A stretch of 64,000 nucleotides of DNA from Pseudevernia furfuracea (lineage: Eukaryota > Ascomycota > Lecanoromycetes > Lecanorales > Parmeliaceae). Below the pieces are notes generated by a model, which was not told the DNA's origin, ran no database searches, and saw only the letters and a list, made by a program, of their open reading frames with translations. Shown here piece by piece: positions 1 through 12,006 of the stretch; the stretch's first letter is position 1; every line of letters starts with the position of its first letter. The DNA lies in assembly GCA_022315425.1 (NCBI GenBank), contig JAIUPT010000050.1, forward strand, positions 992,001 through 1,056,000. The letters run 5' to 3'. The position numbers and the translations under genes were made by a program.

Positions 1-515
1 TCAAAGGTTGGTGTGGTAGTGAGAGTGTCGAATGATCAAGTCCATTGGTTTGATCGTTGACGTGGTTTGAAGCGTCACTGTTTTCCAGTTCCGCCTCGTT
101 TTGCATTTCTGACTTCAATCCTTACTCGACGACCCCCCAAAACATCCATCAAAACACATCCAATTTTGGTAATTGTTACGTCAAATGAAAGCTTGATATG
201 AGTCCATTTCACTGGCGAAATTCGAGAGCGACCACGACTCCGACTGGTTGTGTAGAGGTGAAAGAAAAATGTACTGTATTACTTGCCCGACGTTGAAACA
301 ATTTGAGCGCGAGTTTGGATATGTCGACACTCTCGATCAAGCTTTACCCGATTCAGCCATCTAATCACAGAATCTTGGCACTTACCTCACCTTCACCCGC
401 AACTTCTACGCTGCCTCGATTTTGAAGTATTGCATTGCGCGTCAGTGCAACCACTTTCAAGGTAAGTCATTGCGTGATCTGAACAACTGCGATTGAGATA
501 ATTAATCAAATACAG

Positions 516-1026
516 ATGCTCTCTCGACGCCTCGCAACAGCGCGACCTCTGACCCATCTCCTCCGCACCCCCATCACCTACCGCCCACAGATACGCTACC
601 TATCCCAAGCCGACGTCGAGGACCCCAATATGAACGGTGGCTACATTAACCCTCCCGCGATCCCCCGCCAATTTCGTGATCCCTACGCCGACTGGTGGGA
701 CAAGCAAGAACGGCGCAACTACGGAGAGCCTGTACATGAAGACAATGATATCCTGGGCATGTTCTCGCCAGAAGAGTATACGCATTTTAAGCCTGGGTGG
801 GGGGCTGTTTGTTTGGGTACTTTTGTGGTGACGTTTTTGGGGGCGGTGGCTGTGGTGGGAGTGTATTATCCTGATATGCCGGCGGTGAGGAGGGGGTATG
901 AGGGGGGTTTGGATCGGGAATTAGGTGGCGAGGGTGCTATGCTGGTGAGTGAACATTCCTGATATGATTAGGGACGAGTGAGGGCTAAAGAGAGTGTAGG
1001 CGAGGACAGAGGATGGGGTTGATTGA
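516..1026 (+). CDS. NDUFB8: Complex I accessory subunit NDUFB8 (fungal 20.1-kDa type)
   Basis: Accessory subunit of mitochondrial NADH:ubiquinone oxidoreductase, in the membrane arm of complex I. Two exons, 516..944 and 1000..1026, separated by a 55-nt intron (GTGAGT...TGTAG). The spliced protein is about 151 residues. The N-terminus is rich in Arg/Ser/Thr and poor in acids, as expected of a mitochondrial presequence. The family core follows: a Pro-rich stretch, FRDPYADWWDKQERRNYGEP, then FSPEEYTHFKPGW. One membrane segment lies near residues 95-117. Without splicing the frame runs into a stop at 960. A second intron (462..515, GTAAGT...TACAG) appears to sit in the 5' UTR directly before the ATG. 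I recognise the family from the conserved core; the last eight codons rest on the splice call. Confidence 0.9.
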
Positions 1027-1347
1027 GGGTGAGGAAGGACAAACCTCAGACGGCGCTTCAAGGTGGACGTGTCACTGTACATAGGAGCTGCATTTTCGAG
1101 GCAGAAATACCACGCGTTCCATGTCTTGAAAGCTGATCGACATTCGCTTATATCCTATAACGACGTCTATGACAAGTCTCTGCGCCATTGCTATGCTATG
1201 CTCAACATAACCGAAAGGATGAACGCCTTCGGAGCCTCTCGAGATGACCATTGGACACCCAGGGTATCCCCATATACCACCGCCCACACGATTCTAGAAC
1301 CAGACACCAACCAGGAACCGCTAGGACTACGCACACAATATTAGATC

Positions 1348-4300
1348 TTAACGTCTGGGTAGATTTCCCATCATTCTCCCTCCCCCCGCCAACAGACTCT
1401 GCCGTACGATTTGTTCTGCGGCTGCCGCTGCAGCAAGCCTCTCCTTTTGCCTGCTTCGATCCTTCAAGTATTTTTCTGCCTCTGGTCTCATTCTTAGTAT
1501 CCTGAGTATCATGTCATCGTTAGGGTCTGCCTGAGCCTCCTTCCACTTTTCCTGTTTTGCCTTCTTCATCGTTCCCAAGTTCCGTGAGTGCATGACACTT
1601 TTTGATCTTCGCGTTGAGGGCAAACCCACTAGGCCAGCGGCACCACCGAAAGCGTGGGAGGAGGCAGCCACAGGGGCCGAAAGACGGTTGTTGCGTTGAT
1701 TTTGTTGACGAGCAGCAGTGGCGGAGGCCATACGCTCAGAGGTACGAAGCAAAGACTCGGTGGCCTCAAAGTAGAAGAAGTTCAAGGTGGTGATGTCGAA
1801 ATATTTAGGAGACCTGAGGACGTCGAGTGGGACACCATTAGCTTCCCCGGTCTCTTCGTCTACGGCGTGAAAGAAGTCAAAGAGGTATTGTAGCCATTTG
1901 AAGACAATGTCAAGCTCTTGTTGGCTTAGTTGGCGCTGTTGAGAGGGTTTGTCGGATAGTGGAGGCACGAGTAAGGTCTCTAATGTAACCAGGACTTCTT
2001 TCCACAGTCTTGTCATGACTGCTACCATTGAGGCACTGGTCAAAGTTTGATTCATGATGGCAAAATTGTCGTCGAAATACGCAAAAAGGGGTTTCAGCGC
2101 GTTAGTGATTTCGGCTTCGCTTGGTGGCTGCGTCGCTTGAGGTTGTTTATTTCGATTGAAGTAGCTTGACACAGAAGACATTGTTATGCCCTTCGAGAGA
2201 ACGCTGCGCAAAGCACGCCGTGAGAGACAGTGGTTGATGTATGCAGATAGCTGCGCATGTGTCAGCATTTTCTTGGTGTATAAGAAACCGACGCACCTTG
2301 TCTGTGATCTTCCGCGTCATGTCCCTCTCGGTCCGCTTCAGCGTCCTGAAGGCTTTACCGAAGTAGAATTGAATGTCATCACGTTCACCCTCCATACTTA
2401 CTCGTAGCAGAATACGACCCTGGCTATCAAGGTCCAGCCAGTACTCTCTGGGCAGAAAGTCACCAAAGTGCGAGGGGTCCAGCTTGAGAGAAGCCCTGCC
2501 TACGCAGTCGTGGTCACCCATGGCGTCCCAGTCCCAGACCGTAGCGATGATGTTCAGTGGGCCTTGCGTCGTGATATCCACTGTCTCATCCCACCGTGGG
2601 TTCAAGTTGCGATATATGATCCTGGTCTTGGCCAGGCGTTTTTGATACTCGTCGCCGAGCACAACATAGGGATCGCTGTAACCGCCAACATCGCAAGCCT
2701 TGAGATCTTCTGCCTCGACTATTTTGATAGTGAAGACATAGTTATTGACTTTCTTCTGGCGTTGAGTGACCGGAGGTGCATGACTCTGAATGACAGCGGC
2801 GCACGCATCCACATTGACCTCGTGTTCCAATTTGTCAAGCTGGGCAGCAGCAAAGTTGATATTGTTGAGCTTCACGAAGGACTAGAGCGTTTGTTAGCAC
2901 CGCAGGGTCTGATGTCTCGGAAGATCTACAAACCTCTGGGAAGAAGTTGAATGGCTCGATCTTCTCCTTGTTATTCCAGGCATCCTTTGCCAGCGAAAGC
3001 CATTTTTCCTGTGTACTTTGGTTCCTTGCCGCTTCTTGCTCTGGAGTCAATCGATCCATCTCTTTGCTAAACTTCTGTTCAAGTACTTCACAATATCTTG
3101 CAACTCCCGCACCAACGACTTTAGCTAATGCGGTCATAAATTTTGCGTACTGAAGATCGTCATCCCAGTTGAGCTGGACTATCCGGTCTATCGTTTGATT
3201 GAAGGAGCTAAAGATGTCGATGACTGAAAGACTATGTCGCTGGTCCTCGGTCGGTATCTCACTGTTCTCCGTTCGTACGTGAAAGTTGTCTTGCTTGATC
3301 GCTTGGTTCACCCAGTCAAGGATCGAAGACTCGGTCGTACGAATCCAGCGCCAAACAAACTCCGCGAGATCTCCCTCAATATGGAACGCGAATGCAACGC
3401 TAATCACTCATCAATAAGATCCTGGGTGGCTGCCGTAAACCGGGCTGGACTCACTTTGGAAGACACTCGCCGTGGATCCGCCGGATCTCGACTAATTCCC
3501 CGTATAATTGGAAGCCATCCTCGATCGGCACTTCCTCATTTTTTTCCTTGGCAAGATCTAAGATTCGTTTGATAATATCGCGAGCATCTTCAGCATAAAG
3601 GGGTAGAATCGTCTCAACCAGAGCGGTCAACGGATTTACCCTGGGAATCCCGCGTAAGCAGTGTCTCATGCACAAACGATAAAAGTTGCACGTACCCCAT
3701 AACTTCAGGGTTCTTTCGATACCGCTTCTGTATCCTTTGAGCCAATGCAACGACCATCTTGCCCAACTCAATCACATGGAAAAACTCCCAGCTATTCTGA
3801 TCATTTGGAACTTCCTTCTGAAGAAATGCTCTGTACATCTCATGCGCCTTGCCTTGTAATCCCTGATAAAGTTGATCTCTATAGGCGTCGAGATCTTCCT
3901 GGGTTTTCGAGAAACCGGGGTCATTGTAGACATGATTTTCTAGAACGTATATGATAGGCCCTACGCTTGGGGGCTTCGGCTCATAACAATGTTGCAGCAC
4001 ATCGTACAAGTCTCGTAATAAAGCCACATGTAAAGCGGCGAGAATTTGCTGGTTCAATGCAGTATCTGTCAAGAGCCATTTCGATCGGTCAAATGGTACC
4101 GAGGACATGATGTGCGATTGCTTGCGATTTTCTGAGGGCGGCTCCTTGATAAAGTTGAAAGCAGCATCCAAAGTATCAAGGGTGATCTCCTGATCGACAA
4201 ATTTCTCATGAACAACATCTAGGAAAAGAGTGATTCTAGAAACGTAGGGTATGCGCCAGCGAAGACAGAGCTCGTTAAGTAGTTCGATGGATTGCTTCGA

Positions 4301-5665
4301 AAGCAATGTTGCTGGCGTTGGATCGCTGCTACCTTCTGACGTCGTTGCTTGCAGGTCCTTGTTGTTTAAATCATAGGCTAAGGCCTGGGCTACAATGAAG
4401 CGATAGTAGCCCCTTGTGTCTGATGGCATGAAGGTAAAGGTCTTATCGTCGTCGGGCGATGATTCCGGGCTTTGGCTACGAGAGCTCAGGTTAGTCATGT
4501 CAACTGGCTGGTCGATAACGTAGGATGAAGACTCAGAATAATCAGAGGTCCTCCGATCGGGATACTGAAGGTCCGAGGAGTCTGAGCCATTGGCCCTGTG
4601 ATTGAATTGAGGCAGACTTCCCGTCGTACTCTTTGCCAACTCCGGATTAGATTGCATTATGGCCAACATCATTTGGGAAAGATCATGTATTTCTCCCTTT
4701 TTCCATTGGTCGTAAGCTTCGTCAAGGTCGAAGTCATTGATACGTAAAGTCTTCCGAGAATTGAGATTCAGGAACGTCTGATATGTTTTCAAATCCTGTA
4801 ACGCAGCTTTCTCGGTCCATACCGACCTATACTTGTTGATATCTGACTGCACCATAGTGTTTCTGAGACCGAATATTCTTGCAACCACCTGCACAAGCGG
4901 CATGTCCTTGACATCATAGCTCAAAGGCACTTCGACTTCAATAGTTGTACCTCCGGTAGCGCCGTTTCTCGTTGGTGCTGCTGCAAGATCTTGGTCGTGC
5001 GCCAGTAATTTGCTTTCCAGGGTGGCCAGTCGACTCGTAAGGTCTGGCCGATCTCTGACCCAGTCATGATCCTTCAGCACAAGGCTGACTAGACGGACAA
5101 AAAGGGCGAGGTGTCGATCAACCATCAGCTTCCAGGCATCGTCTCCCTGCTGCTTGCCCTTTGATAGCTCTTTCGTTGCATTGGAGAAGAAAATGAGCAC
5201 GAGGTCCTCCACCCGTCTATCCTTTTCCATTCGTTTCTTGAAGCTTGGCTCTGAGAAGGCATTGAAGAAGGCTGCGAAAGTCCGTTTGACAGCAGCGTCG
5301 TTGTATTCAGGTCTCTTCTCCTTTCCCACCAAGACCCCTGTCAGGCGCTTCTCCAGCTCCGCCATGAAGCCATGTGGAAACTTGGTGCTCTTAGAATCCC
5401 GCACAAGACTAAAATCCTTCATTAAATCATTTATAGAAGTAGAGGAGCGCTGCACCGCCGCTTGTGGTGCCGGTACATGTTGAGTTCTTCGCGCTCGAGG
5501 CTGTAGGAGGTATGCTAGGTAGGCTACTCGTAGAGCGTAGAGGTAGGCATCGTTATGACTAATGACCCGCCTGTTAGAGTAAGATTCGTTACGGCTGGGG
5601 TGCCCATTTTGCAGGCTGTTGAAACGCTTATTGATTCCTCGAGACTGTGTGGAAGATGTAGACAT
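1348..5665 (-). CDS. Munc13-like MUN/C2 domain protein (fungal Ync13 type)
   Basis: Large membrane-traffic protein of the Munc13/UNC-13 class; S. pombe Ync13 acts at sites of exocytosis and endocytosis. Five exons on the minus strand: 5665..3696, 3640..3455, 3399..2934, 2881..2297 and 2250..1348. Introns are 46-55 nt with GT-AG ends. Exons total 4,110 nt, giving 1,369 residues in one frame. The N-terminal two thirds is the helical MUN region; it contains AYLYALRVAYLAYLLQPR near residue 40. A C2 domain lies near residues 915-1030 (TIKIVEAEDL, YSDPYVVLGD, NPRWDE, DWDAMGDHD), with the Asp residues typical of Ca2+ loops. A second MHD block with KWLQYLFDFFHAVDEETGEA follows, and an Ala/Arg-rich tail ends it. 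The frame is open upstream to 5713 but has no ATG there, so 5665 is chosen. Confidence 0.9.
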
Positions 5666-7678
5666 CGAGGGCTCAAGGGCTTCGTCCAGTATCTTGGGGT
5701 TGCTGTTGACCAAGCTTCGGACCAGCGTGAGGGTTCAACATAGATTTCCAGAATAATAATATAGAGGTATAGAAGTATCGATGCAGGTTAGTCAAGGTGG
5801 ACTTGAAAAGCTCCCAATACTCGTAGTCTCGAGATACTTGTTGAGCGTCAAAAACATCTCTGTTAGAGGGCCAATGACGCCCTTTACTTTACCTTTGGTT
5901 TCAGGATCAGCCTCCATTTTGGCGACGCGCTAATAGTAGCTAAGGGGCCGGGGCTAAGAAAGTAAACTCCACGTATCAACGACCAAGTACGGTATTTTCT
6001 TCGAATTTCCATGGGATGATTCTATGTTTCCAAAAAATCTAGATGGTGCGGCTGCCTTCTTTCGAAACACCTTTGATGCTGTAGAAATGTTCCAAGCAAA
6101 GATTGTCCGGTAAACACAAGAGGGGCTGTGACACGCGAGCACTTTCAGCATGTCTATATACAAAAGTACAAAGGCTTCTATGAGTCAAGGTTCTGATGCT
6201 CAGATGCAACCTTGGCTTATAGGCTATCTCTTATTTCGTGAGGACCGCTTGTCCAGCTCAAAGTTGTACCCTCAGAGTGTCGACATCGCCCTCTCAATTA
6301 CAGGAACCTTTCGTCAGACCTTCGATACATATGACATTGAGGAGTTTGTCCGTAGCACGCTGAGCCTGACATACCTATGGAGAAACCACTGCCAGATACC
6401 GCCGTTGAAACAAAAAATCTGAGCCTTTGATAGGTCAAATGGCCAGAAGGCAGGCAAGCCTCCACCTTGCGGAGAGGCCCAGGCTTTGACAAGGCTAGCC
6501 AATATTATCAACGAGTCATGGGTATCTAGGCCCGATGCTTTTGAGCTGCCTGCTGTCACAGCCGAACCCTTTAGCTGTGGGTTGCGATGGCAAACCTCCT
6601 GACCATGCAACTGCTGCACTACTAGTTTACACTCAGGTAGACCACAATTTTTTTTACATATATATAGAAGAGTTCCGCGCCCCATTTCAGTGTCTTCTCT
6701 CTTTCCTTCACGGACGACAACCCCTCACGCGACAGAGACCGCCCCTTTCACTGCGCCAATAAGCCCCAAGTTCGGTAGCCTCAGCAACTTACCTCTAAAT
6801 CACTATGGTGTATGATATTATTGATTCCTATCGCCTGAACCAATCAATCGTCGAGGTTATTTGAGAGGTAAACTTGGCAACTACAACTTCTATGTCGAGT
6901 TAAATTATCCCAATGTGGACGTTTATTATTGAGAGCTGACGGCGAGCTCTAGCATGTCAACGGCACCTATAGATTCTGGATTGCAAGACTCCTGTCAACG
7001 GGGAGTCTCCTCGTATACTCATGAAGCCTGTAGCCTTACGGGACGACAGTCTGAAAAACAGGAAATTCTTGCGCTGCGAATCCGAGATGACTGATGCGCA
7101 GTTTGGGCAATGCAACAAAGCGCACGATGCAGGAGTTAGGCGCTGTCACATGGTGGGGTCAATTGCAGTGCAGTCTGAGGAAGATCTGCTCACTCCAAGT
7201 CTGGTTAAAGCCGTTATGCTGCGGTTAGTCAGTCGAGGCACACGCTAGCTGCAAGGTGCATGCGAGGTGCATCACGTACCTAGGGCTGCGCAGATATCGG
7301 GCGTCTTTATGTCACTTTTCGCGGGACTATCTAGTAACCAGGGACTATCATCACCATCTTTCTCGTTTATCCCTTTCGTCCTTGTATGTCATCGACGCCC
7401 CGAAGACTTTCGCCTTCGTAAGCGTTGTAGTAGATGACAGCCACGCAAGCCTTGATCCACACATCAATTTAGGGTTATGTCCACTTCTCTTCCTCAAAGA
7501 GTGCCCTGAAATGAAATCAGAGACACTACACAGACTCCTCCATAGGCGCAGGGACATATTCCATAATCATTCTCCTAGCCGTGAACCGTTCAAGGACACG
7601 ACTATGAGGCAGTGCCTCCGCTCAAAGGATAAAGAGCCCGTAGTCGCCCTCCATTGCACATCTCCAAACGAGACTGCT
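5666..7678. other. Intergenic, no supported gene
   Basis: About 2 kb without a convincing gene. A 90-codon ATG frame at 6150..6422 (+) has no recognisable motif and no splice partners. The part near 6640-6670 is T/A-rich. An open frame runs from 7256 into the CorA-like pseudogene but starts at GTG, so its upstream part is probably not coding. Confidence 0.5.
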
Positions 7679-9742
7679 ATGGAGCAATTGGCCATCTCAT
7701 GTGACGAGGCCAAGTCCTACCCAAAGAACTTGATCCACCCCAATACATACGAATACCACTTGACCGCATACTGTGAGCGGCTGAATGAACGTGAAGTTCG
7801 TCTGTTTCAGAACGGCGCTGAGGCGGCCCTGGATGTTTGGGAATTCGATGCACAGGGCAAAGGCGCGTCAGCAAAGCTCGAGCTCAACTCGCGAGTCTCT
7901 GATAACGGCTTCTAAACCCGGTCAAATCCAGCATTCTGGCCTTCACGCATAGGCTATAGAGACGAGCTGAGAAAGCACCTTCGGGTTGGATCTCCTCCCG
8001 AACGCGAGGATCCGCGGTGCAGGCTTGCGTAAGTGGAATAACACTCAAATGTGAAGATTTGAGGGAGCTCAATTACTTGATGTCGGAATTGTGCATGCAC
8101 CACATTCGCGGGCAAGCCTGAAGATATCTCGAGAAATACTCACTCTGGCTTTTACCTATCACCAGGTCCTGCCAGCATTTTTAGACTTTTTGTTCCCTTT
8201 TTGGTAATCAGCGATATTCGGACGTTAGTGGGTTGAGAATACCTGAACTCGGATGGTCTGGGCATGACTTCGAATTATGTTACAATCTGAAATCGATAGA
8301 GCCATCGAAAGGTCAGCCTGAGTGGCCATGGTCTATCCGCCAATCGGCGTTGGTACATCAACTTCCTAGAGGAAGCACTTCAGGCCACAACCCGTCCAAC
8401 GCTATCGGCAATGGTGGATGCCCCCACTTTCCAGCCGGATGGCTGATGAGGGACCGCTCGGACACTCTACGTTGGCACAGTGTGCAAACTCTAGTACCGA
8501 GGCCATTCTGGCTAATCCAGTCTTACGAAGACCCCTGGCACAAGCGTATCATTTGAAGGGTCGACCAACTTCGGATTGCAAGCCACTGTCAGATATCGAC
8601 CTAGCATCGCAGAGTTGGAGACAATTCAACCACATCTCGCGAATAGTCACCAAGATTTCTCTTTTCGTGACTTGCAAAGAATACAATTTATCCAGGAAAA
8701 GGTCAACGAGAATCTGTTGATACTAAAAGTTAACGTTGATAAACTGGCCGAGCTAAGGCAGCATTACTGTTCCATTTGCGAGCCTGATGCATGGTCGCAC
8801 GAGCTGAAGTTGAAGTGCAAGGGGGACATACCTCGATTCGAGAAACGTGTCATAGCTGTTGAGAAAGATCTTCGAATGCAACAATCAAGGACTGAAACAC
8901 TGCTACGCCTGCTCGCTGATAGGAAGAGCCTGGTATGTCTTGACCGTTGGTTGTCTGGCGTGTGTAAACTGATCTCCAGCAGCTATATGGTATCTTAGAG
9001 TATCGAAATATGGAAGCTAGCAAAACACTCGCTCGAAGAGCCAATCAGAACATGGAAGCTAGTAAGATCATTGCAGGCAAAGCCCACGAATCTACACTGA
9101 ATATGGAAACTATCACACGTGAAATGCATGTAATTGCACAGAAAACAAAGCAAGAAACGGTCTCGAAGAGAATAATTACTCTCGTCACCTTGTTCTTTGT
9201 TAGACTGGCTTATATAATATAGATATATATAAGACAGGCTAGGGTTGTGTAGCAATGTGAACTTAGCGAAGATATATATATTGCGTATAGTATATCTAAT
9301 AGTAAGACTAATTCTTAAGGAAGGAAAATGGGAAACTCCGGGGCATGGCCCTCTTAAGCTTCTCATGCCAAGAATTCGCTTGGCATGCGTATGCCAAGCG
9401 ATTCGGTTACGCTCGGCAACCCTCGGGCTCATGCGACAGCTGTCCTCTTGGTCCCGCTGCTAACATTCTTTCTCCCAGACACCTTTATATCGGTTTGTCG
9501 TTGATTTCCTTCCAAATACGTAGCTGATAATCATGCAGGCACTTATGAGCACCGACGTATTTAGAGCAACAAACACGGGCCAATTCGGTAATACTGTCCA
9601 GCTAGGAGCTTTACGACTATACGTTGCGATCAGCTTGCCCCTTGTGGTGGTCACCATGTTGGCCTGGTATAGCGTCTGTTGGTGGGAAAAACGGAAAGAA
9701 AAGCTGCGTACGAAGAACATTGCATTCAAGTCCCATGTATAG
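7679..9742 (+). pseudogene. Degenerate CorA-like fungal membrane protein, split by a solo LTR
   Basis: Collinear pieces of a fungal membrane protein with a CorA-like C-terminus. The N-terminal piece (7679..7915) has YEYHLTAYCERLNEREVRLF. Middle pieces near 8150-8340 include a YHQVLPAFLDFLFPF stretch. Next comes a coiled-coil region (8576..9190). Two C-terminal membrane segments follow, the second at 9600-9690. Damage seen: a stop at 7913, a one-base frameshift in the T-run near 8197-8202, an apparent internal deletion near 8350, in-frame TGA TGA near 8443, and a 268-bp LTR in the first membrane segment. Two introns remain recognisable (about 8932..8981 and 9490..9535). The family match is from memory of the coiled-coil and LVTLFF...TFIS arrangement. 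Magnesium transport is a family guess only. Confidence 0.75.
9198..9465. mobile_element. Solo LTR, 268 bp, with 5-bp target duplication
   Basis: The segment begins TGTTAG and ends CTAACA, a perfect 6-bp inverted terminus of LTR type (TG...CA). It is flanked by direct repeats TTCTT at 9193..9197 and 9466..9470. Removing the segment and one repeat restores an uninterrupted frame through the membrane segment of the host pseudogene, which fixes both ends exactly. It differs from the LTR of the copia element at 13.8-18.7 kb, so it is another family. No internal coding region remains, as expected after LTR-LTR recombination. Confidence 0.85.
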
Positions 9743-9819
9743 CGGCGGCAGAAGTCAGAATGCTTCATGTGATCAATTGGCCAATTGGGCTGTTTCGTGC
9801 GGTGCTGGACTCGAAATCG

Positions 9820-11055
9820 GTCGGCCATTCATCCCAGATCCAGAAATCGAGGCCTACTTTGACGACCAACGAATACAGGGGCTCCTGGCACTTTTATTTC
9901 CCGATGACCCTCCCCAATTGAAGGTCGAAGTACCTGAAGTCATGTCTAAAAACGCTTTCTTCTTTCCACTAGTGAGGCCTCGTCGAATTCCGCAGACCTA
10001 TTATAAGGGAAGCGATCCGGAATGGCAGAGCTTCATAGAGTTTAAGAAAGATCATGAAAGATCAGGAGTTGTTTAGAGTATGTTCGCTTCTTCGATTGTA
10101 GACATCGGTATTTAATGTTATATCAGAAGAGCTAGTAGCCCATATCTATTCGTTCTATACCGGCACGTCAAGCGTATATAGAAAAATGGGTGTTGAGGTA
10201 CCCGTAAAATTAGAGAAGGTTTGACTGGACATTTTTATTCCGCCAGGTCCATCAGCAGAGTACGAACGATCCGGGTGTGTTAGACGTCTTGTAAGATTCG
10301 CTCGAGATGGACTGCGAGCTAATGTAAGAGCAGATTAGAGATCACTCCTAATTACGTTGCGTGGATCACCAGATCAATCTCCCCTTTCTAGATAGCTCGA
10401 CTTAATTTAGCGATAATACCTTTATCATTCACAAAGTTCATGTGGGTCAGTTATAGCATTTATTAACTCTCTGTAACTAGTCAAGCTTAAGCGATATTTT
10501 AACGCTGACTCGTTATCATCCAATAACAACCCGCAGTTGCCTGTTGAGATTATTTCCATCGATTAGCTTAACGAGAAGAGCCTATCAAAAGAAACTCAAA
10601 ACCGTGCTTAAATGAATGAGATGTTTGCGTAGAAGTCTGATGTGGGTAGCATCAAGGACTCGGCCAAATCGACAACTTCGAATGGTTCGAAGATTTCCGG
10701 AATTCTGTCATCTTTGCCACTACCACATTCAGATATCGGTACTTCTATAAAGGAATTCCAACGAGCCATGGCGAAGATTGGCAGATTCCTAATACAACGG
10801 GGGGAACGAGGGACTTTTGTTGTTATTGGTGACATTGAGCTCGTAGGACCAAAAAGGGTCTCTGCGTTCTCGCAGTCGTGGCCGACCATCATCCTCGAGA
10901 AGCCAAATATAAGAACATTTGAATTTCTTTCAAGTACATTATACCCAGGCGACAACGGCCATTGGCACCTTCTGAGCCCAAGCAAAGTAGCCCTAAGGAA
11001 GGCAGCCCTTGAAGTTCTTTTTGAGCGCTGGAGTGGAGTTTTCAAGCGAATATGA
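9820..11055 (+). pseudogene. Fragments of a conserved fungal hypothetical protein
   Basis: Two same-strand coding fragments look like one broken gene. The first (about 9820..10076) reads RPFIPDPEIEAYFDDQRIQG, then a Lys/Arg-rich YYKGSDPEWQSFIEF block. The second (10642..11055) has a Ser/Thr-rich start, then TFVVIGDIELVGPKR. The second fragment has no ATG at its beginning. The 560 bp between them are AT-rich with stops in all frames. I have an impression that both blocks occur in one uncharacterised fungal protein in this order, but cannot confirm it. No function can be given. Confidence 0.45.
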
Positions 11056-12006
11056 GGTTAGAGATGGGCAAGCTATGCATAGCGCAGGTGTCAGGGGCCC
11101 GTATGCTTGGGGCACCACAGCATCGGGCGAGGACAGGGCATCTGGCAGCGGTTTCGGTTGACTGTCATGCGTTTATGATTAGTGCTGATACCATTAGTAG
11201 TATGTCTCCGGAGTGAGCTCATCTCTTTCCTCGTTTAGATTAAGGTCAAATGCTTCTTGAGGGGTGGCCTTTCATCTGCATAACTGCATTGGTATGTGTT
11301 TTCCTGTGTGATCGATGATATTTGCAATGCATATGAAAGGGCAAAACGCACCGGCACAGCAGGTGCCCTCATACTCTGTGTGTGCTCTCTGTTTTGTTAG
11401 GGGTGGTGTGTGGGGGAAGCGGGCGGGGCGGCTTGTTTATTTTTTCTCTCTTGTTTTCTTTTGATGTTTTTCTACCTTAGCTGTAGGTAGAGCAGGTTTT
11501 CTTCTTTCTTTTTTTCTTTCTTTCATTCTCTACTCGTACGAGTACGCACTGTGGGGTGCATTCTTTCTTGAGGAGGGTAATGTTGTTCTATTGTTGCTTC
11601 TGGTGTTTTCTTAGCAAGTGGATGGATGGAGCAACCGGGCTATGGCTATCATGATGTTAATGAGGCTGAATCACGAAATTCGTAAACCCTTGCTGTGTTT
11701 CTCAACTGTTACTGTCTATAGATCAATTTTGTTTATTTTGCTTGCGTACTCGTAGCTGTGAAGCCTGTGAAGTGAAGTGCCAAGCAACGTTCAGATCTGA
11801 ACGATTTCATGGTGGGTTCCACGGGTATGAGACTACATGTGACATAGATAGCAATAATGACTAGCGTACATCGGGGATACATCAGATGGCAGAATGCTAT
11901 GCATGGACGCCTATTTGCACGGAAGGATGCAGGGGGTGTTGGGTCACTCCAACATGGAATCCGTCGCCTTTGTCAAGATACGTGTAGTCGTGGATCCGTC
12001 GTCCCG
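11056..12006. other. Intergenic, no supported gene
   Basis: Mostly T-rich non-coding sequence, including pyrimidine-rich runs at 11440-11530. It is the 3' flank of the GMC pseudogene. I see no gene or repeat structure here. Confidence 0.6.

Noticed and set aside
1063..1344. 93-codon plus-strand frame after NDUFB8
   Set aside because: It lies in the 3' flank between two convergent genes, has a GTG start and no family features.
5666..5713. Start of the Munc13-like gene at 5713
   Set aside because: The codon there is TTG and an in-frame TGA lies just upstream; the first in-frame ATG is at 5665.
6150..6422. 90-codon ATG frame
   Set aside because: No motif, no splice partners and no distinctive codon use; cannot be supported as a gene.
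9198..9465. Introner-like intron in the CorA-like gene
   Set aside because: The 3' end resembles a splice acceptor, but there is no GT donor that keeps the frame, whereas a 5-bp target duplication and TG...CA ends fit an LTR exactly.
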